A stretch of DNA of 64,000 nt from Lytechinus pictus (Eukaryota; Echinodermata; Echinoidea; Temnopleuroida; Toxopneustidae): contig NC_087254.1 in the NCBI RefSeq assembly GCF_037042905.1, forward strand, positions 19,338,603 to 19,402,602. Direction: 5' to 3'. Positions 47,242 through 58,003 of the stretch are shown here, one piece after another. The notes beneath the pieces are model-generated. The model was not told where the DNA came from and did not search any database. It saw only the letters and a list, made by a program, of their open reading frames with translations. Made by a program: the position numbers and the translations under genes. How positions within the stretch are numbered: position 1 is the first letter of the stretch; the number at the start of each line of letters is the position of its first letter.

Positions 47242-49422
47242 CTACGTAATCATAGGTCTTGAAAGCAAGGCGAGCGAACACTGTACCAAACAATAAATGT
47301 CTCTGCAGCGTTGATAGGCGAGAATCATGAAGAAAAGTCCTAGGTAGGGACCAACATCATACGGTCTATGAAACTTTACCACTGGGATAGACAGACCAGC
47401 AGGACCATACCCTGGAGTAGCATGGGGCCGGTCTGGCGGACGAGTGTGAAGACATCCTTCAGGGTTGGACAGATCAGCAGGACAATGCCCTGGTATAGCA
47501 TGGGGCTGATCTGGAGGACGACAATGATGAACACCTTCAAGGACAGACAGATCAGCAGGACCAAGCTCTAGGGTAGCAAGGGGCTGATCTGGAGGGCGAG
47601 TACGAGGAGCGACACCAGTCCGGATTGAATGAACAAGGCTATTAGAGACTGGGATGCTAGGCGAGTGCTTACATTCGGTAGGATACGATGCTGGCGGGAT
47701 GAACGACTTACAGTTCTGCGGGATCAACCCGTTCACGAAACATTGTACCCGCGCCGGACGGATAACTTGCGTAGTAGAGCTACTGCTGCTGACGTTAGCC
47801 TGGCACGGAGGCATAGCGGTTACCCCGGTGTTTGCTCTGTGGCGGTTACTCACGTTGAAGGGTAACACCGAATCGGCCGATGGTGTAACGGACACAGTAT
47901 CAACACTACTAGAAGTGTCAAACATGTGATCAAGAGGCAGTACGGTACCTCCACGGTCAACGACAAGGTTGCTACCTATGCAGCGATCCAGTAGCATATC
48001 GAGTGATATGTTAGGCAAAACTGTCTCATCAGGCAAAGTCATGTTAGGTGAAATTGTCACATCTGACAAAAAGCAAGGACCATGGTTCTGACTAGGATCC
48101 AAATCAAGGGACTCTGTAAAACTGCAGGTCACATTGGATTGGCAACAATCCCAAATTACCAAAGGCTGAAACTCATCGGCAGAAAGTGGAGAGCAACTCA
48201 ATCCACTCAGAGTAGTAAAGGCAATATTACCATGCCAACAATCAATGCAATGGAGTGAAGAAGTTCTGAAATCACTCAAACGTAAAACTGGAGGAGAGCA
48301 TGAACTGCTTTCATAAGTGTCTGTAACTGTACACTCTTGGAACAATGAAGGCACATTGGCATCGGTATCCTGACCAATTACATCACTAACAATAGACCCT
48401 ACATTATCTTTCCTTGTTTCTTTTACATCTCTCATGTGACCAATAAGCACATCATCTCCATTAGCTTTATCAACCACATCAACATTAGCTTCATATCCAA
48501 TTGCTTCATTCCATTGTTTCACATCACATTGGTCACTTTCATGAACCAGACTATCACTAGTTGCATACTCAACCTCTTCATTCCATCCTTTCATGTCAGC
48601 ACTGTTTGTTATTTTCACCTCACCATCACAATTCATGTATCCATCAACTGCATTACATTGTTTCACATGAACTATGTTAGAGTCATTACTTCCACCATCA
48701 CTACTCTCATAACCATCATCTTCTTTGTGTATGTTAGTGTTTACTGGTGTGACTGTGGTCCCTAATGTAACATGATTATAAATTCCATGACTATCATCAA
48801 TTGGACTCTCATTTTTCTCGCGTTCCTGATCATTTAGAATGAGATTCGTAACCATATGTATGCCGGCGAGATCAACATCATACAAACACGGCGGAGCTGC
48901 TCTAGATGACAAACCATAGCAGAAAGTAGCACCGTCTCCAAACATGATCAACTGCTTGGAGGGGCGAACCGAAATATCGTTCTGCTCCATGAATGGAGCC
49001 CCAGCAACAATGCTACAAGAACCTCTCAAGTAATCATCTTGGACTACCACACCATCAAACCAAAGTTCACAACCATCGTAAAATAATGTGAACTGAGCCA
49101 CACCCACAATGTGGGTCTGATCGACGAGACTAACAATGGACACATCATCAACAAAATAATCATCAAAACCAAAATCATCAACAAGAATCTCGACACCAAT
49201 ATCATCTGCTACAGATTCAGTGATTAAATTGAGCTGTGATCCGCTCCTCAATTCAACATTAATCCGCGAATTATCTATTGTGCGGGCACAAAAACAAGGT
49301 TTATTCAATATCTGCCTGCAAGCAGAAAACTGGCGCAACCCTGGTTGCGACGACCTGCTAGCCGAACGCCAGCTCGACGCATCGTGAACGGCTGCCGCGG
49401 CGGTCAACGCGGCCCTGGCCAT
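47242..49422 (-). CDS. LTR-element ORF with retropepsin-like domain lacking the catalytic Asp
   Basis: The first ATG is at 49,422, giving 726 residues; the frame is open upstream to about 49,482 (GTG). An aspartic-protease-like domain lies in the first 190 residues: INVELRSGSQLNLITESVA, then FDGVVVQDDYL and IVAGAPFMEQNDISVRPS. In active retropepsins the first motif is D-S/T-G; here the Asp position is Arg (AGG codon), so it is probably not a working protease. The remainder is acidic and Ser/Asn-rich, and near the C-terminus has three repeats of a segment like TRPPDQPHATPGYGPADLS. I recognise no gag zinc knuckle and no polymerase. Encoded entirely inside the LTR element. Confidence 0.7.
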   Translation of the reverse strand: MARAALTAAAAVHDASSWRSASRSSQPGLRQFSACRQILNKPCFCARTIDNSRINVELRSGSQLNLITESVADDIGVEILVDDFGFDDYFVDDVSIVSLVDQTHIVGVAQFTLFYDGCELWFDGVVVQDDYLRGSCSIVAGAPFMEQNDISVRPSKQLIMFGDGATFCYGLSSRAAPPCLYDVDLAGIHMVTNLILNDQEREKNESPIDDSHGIYNHVTLGTTVTPVNTNIHKEDDGYESSDGGSNDSNIVHVKQCNAVDGYMNCDGEVKITNSADMKGWNEEVEYATSDSLVHESDQCDVKQWNEAIGYEANVDVVDKANGDDVLIGHMRDVKETRKDNVGSIVSDVIGQDTDANVPSLFQECTVTDTYESSSCSPPVLRLSDFRTSSLHCIDCWHGNIAFTTLSGLSCSPLSADEFQPLVIWDCCQSNVTCSFTESLDLDPSQNHGPCFLSDVTISPNMTLPDETVLPNISLDMLLDRCIGSNLVVDRGGTVLPLDHMFDTSSSVDTVSVTPSADSVLPFNVSNRHRANTGVTAMPPCQANVSSSSSTTQVIRPARVQCFVNGLIPQNCKSFIPPASYPTECKHSPSIPVSNSLVHSIRTGVAPRTRPPDQPLATLELGPADLSVLEGVHHCRPPDQPHAIPGHCPADLSNPEGCLHTRPPDRPHATPGYGPAGLSIPVVKFHRPYDVGPYLGLFFMILAYQRCRDIYCLVQCSLALLSRPMIT

Positions 49423-49563
49423 GGTATATGTGGGACTACACAAATTTATATTCGGGAAGAAACCCAACCTCTCGTCTACCACCGATAGAACACGGCGTGC
49501 CTAGCCCCAATTTATAGGGTTAAATTAACTTGGGAAGGCTTATTTATACTCGATGGGTGGATA

Positions 49564-49582
49564 CAATCCAGCTGCCACCACG
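49564..49582 (-). promoter_or_regulatory. Candidate primer-binding site of the LTR element
   Basis: The minus strand reads TGGTGGCAGCTGGATTG right after the 5' LTR. TGG pairs with tRNA CCA, and the following layout resembles an acceptor stem plus T-arm complement. The tRNA was not identified. Confidence 0.5.
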
Positions 49583-49758
49583 CCATGGGTTAATAAGGCA
49601 CAACTTAATATAAAAGAAGTAAATAAACTAAGCAACTTTGAGGTTACGTGTAACTGTCTTTAATAACCATGGCCAAGAGACCAACACAAGGTGGCGCGCT
49701 TACACTTTGCGATTGCAACATCGAATCATCAGTATAATACGATAACAACACACTGGCG
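49583..49758 (-). repeat. 5' LTR
   Basis: 176-bp direct repeat matching 45,679-45,854 without a difference that I can see. Confidence 0.85.
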
Positions 49759-50322
49759 ATGCGCGACCAAAAAAACACGTAAAAAGGATGTGTTTTTGAC
49801 GATAGGTCACGTTACGTACGTAACGTGATAAGGGTGTCAAAAACACAAAAATAATGAAAAAAGGGTATCTATTTCGCTAGGAAAATTACGTGTTTAGGGT
49901 CGAATTCGCGGGGATGATAAAACAAAATTAAAATGTTTTATAAAGGATGTCCTTTTTGCCCCAACACTTCGTGTTTAGAGTCCGATTTGCGCGAGGTGTA
50001 GAAGGTGGGGTCGCCGGTACTAAACCAAATAAGCATGGACCTATTACGTAATAGGTCCATGAAATAAGGTAAAGCCGACGACCGAAAGACCCGTAACAAT
50101 AAAACATTCCTGTACTTGTTTAGGGGTTCATTTCAGGGAATATTTGCCAAGAGTATTGTTTTGTTACCAATACTTGTTAAGGGTAGGGTTTCACACGCCA
50201 ATACTTGTTAAGGGGCGCATTTTCAGAAAATGGAAATTGCGTGTTTAGGGTGCTTTTCGAGACCCCATGGTCGCGCATGGTATCCACTCGTGAATGGAAG
50301 TGGCCCCCCGGGAATATGTTGC

Positions 50323-50426
50323 TGCAGCGTAAGCTTCGATCTGATCAAAAATCACTCCCAGAAACCGTACTAGAACTTTGGAAAGTAAGGTCCTTGCCAT
50401 TCAGTTCTAAGTTTGGGTATTAAAGG
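50323..50426 (-). pseudogene. Non-LTR fragment, proximal piece in unit 2
   Basis: Counterpart of 15,770-15,862. The minus strand gives a degraded version of the GKDLTFQSSKRFLGVTF region of the reverse transcriptase. It lies between two later insertions. Confidence 0.6.
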
Positions 50427-52842
50427 CATGGGTGTCGATCACGGGGGGGATGGGGGGGATATATCCCCCCCAATATTTCAAGTGGGGGGGATGGCCTGTA
50501 TTATCATCCCCCCCAATAATTTAGGATAGAAAATTTATAATAATGATGATGAAAAAATGAAAAGTTTGATCATGATGATTATAGTGATGATTATAGTATG
50601 CCATCAATCAGTTTGTTTCCCTCGCAATTTGTGTATATTGTTATTGAATAAAAACATTTTTTTTTTCAGGACTTTTAAACAGATGGGTGGAGGATCAAGA
50701 TGAAAAAGAATGAAATGTTTATGTATATGATATTTTTTAACACATGACATAAAAGGACCCCGACGAAAAACAACTTTTGTTGATAGGGTGTTGCATCCCA
50801 CCAGTGGTAATATGATCATATTTTTACAATTTTTTAATAAGTGAAATAAATTAATGGTTTCAGAAAGAATAATCATTCATTTCTCTCTAAAGCGTATCTT
50901 CGGATATGAACATCGGATGTTTTTTTTCCATGTTATTCTTGTTATTGTTATGGACTTGAATTACTAAACTTGATTGATTTTTTCTTATTTTGGCAAAAAG
51001 AAATCTCTTTTGAGTTTGGAAAGGGATGACAGTTTTGCATTCTATATGAGCACACTCGTGCGGTACGTAAATTTCATTTTAACACATATATTAGCTGATA
51101 TTACACACTGATGGTTCAAGAAAATGTTGGAGAAATATCATAACATGACAGTTGAGTTTTGATTTTTTTATGTTTGTTTTTGTTTCATGCACTTATAAAG
51201 CATTTAAAACATGTTAAAATCCATGGTTAAAATCGTCTAAGGAATGACGGTAAGCCCGATGGCGCACGAGAAGCCACACAGTTTGTAATTTGTGATAGTC
51301 TTAATTTGTCCGAATCTGCATTTTATCATCATGCATTAAGAAGAAAAAAGATATTGCCAGTCGGGTTAGATTTAAGAGAGAAGTTGTATACATCATGCTC
51401 AATAAACAGATCACTTTGTACATGGTCCAGACAATTTTTGTCATTTTTTCTTTCGTATGAGTTTAGAATAGGCTTACTTGTAACACAAATTGAATTTTCA
51501 AAAAAATTATATAAGTACAGTACACTGCAACAATGAAGGAATTTCCAAGAACACAGTGGCGTATCTACGGGGGGGGGCATGGGGGGCACGTGCCCCCCCC
51601 CCCCCCCCCCCCAATCGGCTGGCCAAAAAAAAAAACGGGGAAGAGGAGAAAAAGAGGGAGAAAGGAAGAGAAACGTAGTGGGAATGAAGAAATTATTGTT
51701 CATTATAATGTTATATTATAATAATGTTATGTTATAATACTTAAGAAACATTTTTTCATAACTTTATTTTGCTCAGGCCTAGATGTCTTCATTGTTCCCG
51801 GTACTCGCATCGTCTGTTTAACGTTTTTAAGTCAATATACACCAAATATATTTCCTCGCACTTCGACTTATTATTGTTTTATGTAGTGACATATGGTTCT
51901 TTTTCATGACTACTTAAAGTGATTGCCCCATTTTAAGGTGTTAATATAAAACATTTCCTGTCCGTGCTTACGTTCGCACTAGTAGATTGGTGAGATATGT
52001 CTGCTCTTCATGAATTCCTAAAAATCAGTCCTTAAAATGTCCCTTTTTCTGATCTGAATATCAAAAATTTTCAGCTCGCGCTTCGCGCTCGCATCATTTG
52101 TTTAGTGTAATACGTATCGTATGGTCTTAGTGAATTCTTACAAACAGGCCTTAGAATGCCTCTCTTCAGGTCTGAATATCCTAAATTTTCAGCTCGCGCT
52201 TCGCACTCGCAATATTTGATGAGTGAGATGCGTTATATCATGATTACAATGACTACAAAAAGTGCTTCATGTGTTTAGATGTAGCAAAATCAGCAAGCGC
52301 TTTGCACTCGCATTAGATGACCATGGTGAGATATGTATACTCTTAATGGATTCCTAAAATATAGTCCTTAACTTGTCCTTGTTTGGGGTCAATATTTACA
52401 AAAATTTCAGCTCGCGCTTCGCGCTAACATTGTTTGTTTAGCGAGACAGGTATGTATCATGATTACAAAAATTTGCTTATAATGTCCTTTTTTGGTCTGC
52501 ATATCAAAAATTTTCAGCTCGCGCTTCGCACTCGCATTATTTGAGCAGTGAGATACATATCCGTTTAATGGCACTCATTAAAATGTCCCTATCAGGTCAG
52601 TATACCTGGCAACTGAGCGCGCTTCGTGCGCTCACTAAGTGACTCAAAAATTTTGCTGGTGCCCCCCCCCCCCCAATGCCGTGACTCACGGTACGCCACT
52701 GCAAGAACACCATGCAGATCAACCACTCCCAAATGTCCTAACTTGTGATTTTAGTGGGGGTAATATTGAAAGATCCCATGCATCCACAAGAACATTTGTG
52801 TCAATCATCCCCCCCAACCAAGAATACGGATCGACACCCATG
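50427..52842. mobile_element. hAT-like element with perfect 14-bp TIR, 2.4 kb, unit 2 only
   Basis: Ends CATGGGTGTCGATC and GATCGACACCCATG are exact inverts, flanked by ATTAAAGG (50,419-50,426; 52,843-52,850). Unit 1 retains the single ATTAAAGG at about 15,860. G/C tracts, AT-rich filler and a second element (51,554-52,701) lie inside; no transposase is seen. Confidence 0.85.
51554..52701. mobile_element. hAT-like element nested in the previous one
   Basis: Ends CAGTGGCGTA and TACGCCACTG, flanked by CAAGAACA (51,546-51,553; 52,702-52,709). The inside has six or so degenerate ~115-bp repeats, each with TTTTCAGCTCGCGCTTCGC and a variant of TGTTTAGTGAGATACGTATC. Confidence 0.85.
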
Positions 52843-52850
52843 ATTAAAGG

Positions 52851-53969
52851 GGTGGGGGTTTCAGTTTTGGACGGGGGACCGCGCGTGCACTCGTTCAGGG
52901 TATCAAAAACACAGATTTTCAACAAAAAAGGGGAAGTTTTGAAAGACTGCATGGGAATTCCAGCTGTCAAGTCTTAGATTCAGGGGCTTTGGGGTTTTTA
53001 TTTCTTACAAAATTGATTTATTTCGTTTGTAACGTTTGCCTGGCTTGCAATTTACAGCTACAAGTTTCTAAAGGTGGCTACTTTAACCTGACAAGCCCAT
53101 AATATCCAGTCACGGTGGAGTGAGCTTTTGATAGGATAACTGCACTGCCTATAATCGCATTAAGCTACATGTATACGGATAGCATATCGAATATAATGAT
53201 ACGTGTATGTTGCCAGGGCGTGCACAATAATTATGGAGTTGGCTCTCCAACAATACACTGCTCTACGCGACTCCAATTTGAGGTCAAGAGCACAACATTG
53301 ATTGGGTTGTTCCTCGGCAGTAAATCCGGAAGTGTATATCATTTTAGATATTAGTAAGTAATTTGAAGTCTTATATCTTCTTCATTCCCAATTCAATGAC
53401 TATTTTATACTTGTTTCTACTTCCAGCTATTAATGGCAAGCCAGCGGGACTTTTTTCTGGATCTGGATATCACTGCTGGACCATTTTTTAATTATTTTTA
53501 TTTTGAAAATGTAATGCCTTGGTTTAATTGACTTGGCGGAACCTGTGTAAATTTGACTGAAATATTCACAATGACATTGCTTGTAGACCTGGGAGTATTA
53601 TATATAACATTTCCCGGCAATATCCTATCAATTTTGTTGGATCCTCCAGTTCTCATCTTGTTTTACAATAAGTCTGCCCAATATTAGATCTATTATATTA
53701 TTTTAGCATTAAATATTATAATTTCTGGGTATAATTTGTATCCCCATCTGTTTTGGGATCGGTTAATTGAGTTTAATGTTCTTGACTAAACACTGTGTCA
53801 CTGAAAAAAATAATCATTCCACAGATTTGATTGCTGGATTGACCCGGGCATGATTTTTGGAAGGCTGAACAGATGTATTCTCATTTAGTTCTAAACTTTG
53901 TTTATCAATAACTTCAAATATATGGCCTTAAATAGGGCCTCTATATCTACGTTAATGCTCTTATTATAA
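52851..53969. other. Intergenic region, nearly identical to 15,862-16,989
   Basis: No gene seen. It is the left edge of the block shared almost base for base with unit 1. Confidence 0.5.
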
Positions 53970-54092
53970 TACCCCGAGTGGGGTACCCTAGTACCCTCAT
54001 CGCCCTCATCCTAGGTAGCGCGCTCTGTAAGTGTTGGCACGCTTTGCGTGCACTTACCGCCCCCTCCAAAATTAAATCCTGGCTACGCGGTT
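53970..54092. mobile_element. hAT-like element end (CCTGGCTACGCGGTTG), unit 2
   Basis: Counterpart of 16,990-17,112 with a small deletion in the GCGCGC palindrome. Confidence 0.55.
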
Positions 54093-55176
<1,084 letters not shown>

Positions 55177-57152
55177 TAGTTCCTTGATGCTCGGCTTTGG
55201 CCTTGAGAGGGCCTTGGCCTTGAGGATTTTGAGCCTTGAAATTTCAAGGCATTTCCAAGGCTTTTTCAAGGCATTTTGTATTTAGTACTTACAATTGTTC
55301 TGTATATTTAATTACACTAAATGTCAGTAGCAGCAGCAGTAGTAAGTGTACTAGCAGTGCCATCAATTGTAATTATCACCATTATTAAGAATTATCATCA
55401 CATACATGTAACAAAGAAAACAGCAGTGATGAAAAATAGCATTATTTGGTAATGTGTTCTTAATCATGACTAATGATGATGACAATATTTATAATAATGA
55501 TAGTAATAATGATTATGATAAAGATTATAGAGATTTGATAACAGGAATAATTCCGACAGATCTGACTGCAATTTTGACAACAATTTCCATACTTTAAAAA
55601 TAGCTAACTCTAAATAATGATAACAAGGTTGATTTCTATTCCATCAGGATTTTCCTTGTATTATTTTCTTTAGCCAACAAGAAAGTTTTGAAAAGATGTG
55701 GTAAACCTGAACACAATCTTCAATTTTGTGATATCCAAATGGGCTATGTCATTGGCATGATGAGCCAAAATTTTGAGGGGCCAAGCATGGCATATAGAGC
55801 AAAATTTCTGCCAAAAAAGTTGAAAGGGTTTTTTTTTTTTTTTCCTTTTCTAATTTTATTCTCGGTGGTGGAACTTCTTCTCTCTCTGAAATCGAAAATG
55901 CCCTTTTTTTCCAAATAAAATATGCCCTTTTTAATTATAGTAAAACATAATTCATTTTAGGTTCGAAAATTACCTAATTTTGGACTGCGCTGCATCAATT
56001 ATTGTTTAGTACGGTACTAATCTTGTTCATGATTACAGAAATGTTTAGAATGTCCAGTTTTCAGGTTGGAATATTACAAAGTTTTGGCCCACGTTCTGCA
56101 CTCAGATTAATTATTGTTGAGTATAAGGTACTCATTCCATTCCCGTTACAAAAAAAATGCTTAGAATTTCCACTTTTCAGGTTGGAATATCACAATTTTT
56201 TGAGCTCGCGCTTCACATTATTTGATTGGTGAGTTATGTATCCTATTTATAAGTCACTAAATGCAGTCCTTAACAGCTTCCCTTTCTGGTCAGTGTACTA
56301 AAAATTAAGCTTGTTCTTTGCGCGCGCGTTAATTCTTTAGTTAGATACACATCTTTTTAATGATTACAAAAAAACTTGGAATGTTTAATTTTCATGTCTT
56401 ATTACAAGTAATGTCCAGCAGTTTGAGCTCGAGTTTTACAACTTCAGAATTTTTTTTTTAATCGCTTACTCGCTGCGCTTTCTCGTGGAAATGTAAAGCC
56501 TAGATAACAAAATATCTATCTTATCAATTAAAAATCACTTAAACAAGGCTTTGCTCAACTTAGTTTCTACAAATCACACAACTATTTCACGCAGTTGATA
56601 ATCTCATTTTGAAAATATCTGTTTACACCAAATGCCCATTTTCACATATAAGTATTTGCTTTGTCCCCCCCCCCCCCAAAAAAAAAGTATATATATGTTC
56701 TGCCGCCCCTGACCCAGGGAGTGGAGAAAGACATACGTTGAGAATGGGCATGCCAGGAACAGATGACCGTGGTAATAATAATTATTACAATATAAGTGCC
56801 TAGAAAAACAATGTATTAAATGTACAAATGTAACTATTATTATTATTTTAATATTATTTCTAGATCTAATTATTTTTGTGAACGAGTACATATCTATAAT
56901 TATTATTTTTTTACGTGTACATGGGTCAAAGGTTTGCTCGCTCAGTTCGTTCACTCACACCTTTTATACATTTTGCCCTGTGTGCCATGTTTGCTGCCTA
57001 AGCATTGTTGTCTCATTGTTCCATGATATCAAAAGCTTGAAATGCCTTGGCCTTGAGGTTTTCGGGCCTTGGCCTTAAGTTTCCATGCCTTGGCTTTCGG
57101 GGTATTAAAGCCTTGGCCCTGGCCTTGGAGGTTTGAGCCTTGACTACAACAC

Positions 57153-57153
<1 letters not shown>
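55177..57153. other. Non-coding region with CCTTGGCCTTGAG repeats, unit 2
   Basis: Counterpart of 18,652-20,628, nearly identical. No gene recognised. Confidence 0.5.
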
Positions 57154-57207
<54 letters not shown>

Positions 57208-57215
57208 AAGTAGAA

Positions 57216-57296
<81 letters not shown>

Positions 57297-57305
57297 ATAG
57301 TAGTT

Positions 57306-57345
<40 letters not shown>

Positions 57346-57369
57346 AAGTAGTAAAAGAAGTAGTAGTAT
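57154..57369. repeat. (TAG)n array upstream of gene 3
   Basis: TAG repeats with a few AGA interruptions, ending about 310 bp before the gene 3 ATG. Confidence 0.95.
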
Positions 57370-57679
57370 AATTCTCTTATTATTCATTCTTTTATTGTTT
57401 CAACCTACCTTCTCCGTTATGAATGGTCAACAACACACATGCCCCCCCCCCCTTCCTCATCCCTTGTCCTCACCGTGAAAGCACCCTTGTTTCGCCTATG
57501 TAACCTGTGTGATGTTTCTCTATGAATATTGTATCCACCTGTATCATCCACTGAGTTATTGTTTTTTTCTGTTTGATGCAGGTTCGTATTTTGGTAATTC
57601 TCTTGTAATCGATTACAGTACATACATCACCTGATGAGCATACCATTCCCTAAGTATCTACTAACCAACTGGTTCATCA

Positions 57680-58003
57680 ATGTCAGGAATAGTACGAAGT
57701 TTGAAAGAGAGGTTCGGAAAACCAAATAGAAGACGCAGGAAATTAGGAAAAGATGAGGAAGAGTGGTATGATACCCTGAGTAATTTGTCAGTGGACAGCA
57801 GCGACGATGAAGATGATGTTTACTATGACGCACCGGAAGAACCGATTGATGTCACAACAATGTCGAAGAGAAAACGAAGACACAAAAAACAGGCCGAAAA
57901 TAAGTCAAATAAAAATCAAGCAACAATGAATTATCATTTCAATACCCAATCCGCAGGGAGATGGAGAACGGGGTCCAATAATGGAACATCTGAACAATCC
58001 TGG
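57680..58003 (+). CDS. Gene 3 exon 1
   Basis: Starts MSGIVRSLKERFGKP and ends CAATCCTGG|gtgagt. It lacks the Gly-Leu pair of gene 2. The basic run is SKRKRRHKKQ and the acidic patch SSDDEDD. 16 of the 17 codons that differ from gene 2 change the residue. Confidence 0.8.

Larger units (their letters stand above)
45679..49758 (-). mobile_element. Non-autonomous LTR retrotransposon, 4.1 kb, minus orientation
   Basis: Two 176-bp direct repeats (45,679-45,854 and 49,583-49,758) appear identical. ATGCG flanks the element on both sides (45,674-45,678; 49,759-49,763), a 5-bp duplication as in Ty3/gypsy elements; the exact LTR edge is uncertain by a CG dinucleotide. On the minus strand, a possible primer-binding site TGGTGGCAGCTGGATTG follows the 5' LTR directly. 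The inside has one long ORF with a protease-like domain. I find no reverse transcriptase, RNase H or integrase, so the element must depend on another for movement. Identical LTRs mean recent insertion. Confidence 0.85.
45640..50312. mobile_element. TIR DNA element (GGGGGGCCACTT ends) carrying a nested LTR retrotransposon
   Basis: Ends CGGGGGGGGCCACTTACATT and AATGGAAGTGGCCCCCCGGG are inverted over about 45 bp, including ACGAGTGGATACCATGCG. AATATGTTGC flanks both sides (45,630-45,639; 50,313-50,322), a 9-10 bp duplication of the type made by Mutator-like elements. Its own sequence is about 590 bp and has repeated ACGTGTTTAGGGT and CAATACTTGTTAAGGG blocks; the rest is the LTR element. Confidence 0.75.

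Noticed and set aside
47242..49482. The 746-codon minus-strand frame as a host gene
   Set aside because: It lies wholly between two identical 176-bp LTRs with a target-site duplication and has a retropepsin-like segment, so it belongs to the retrotransposon.
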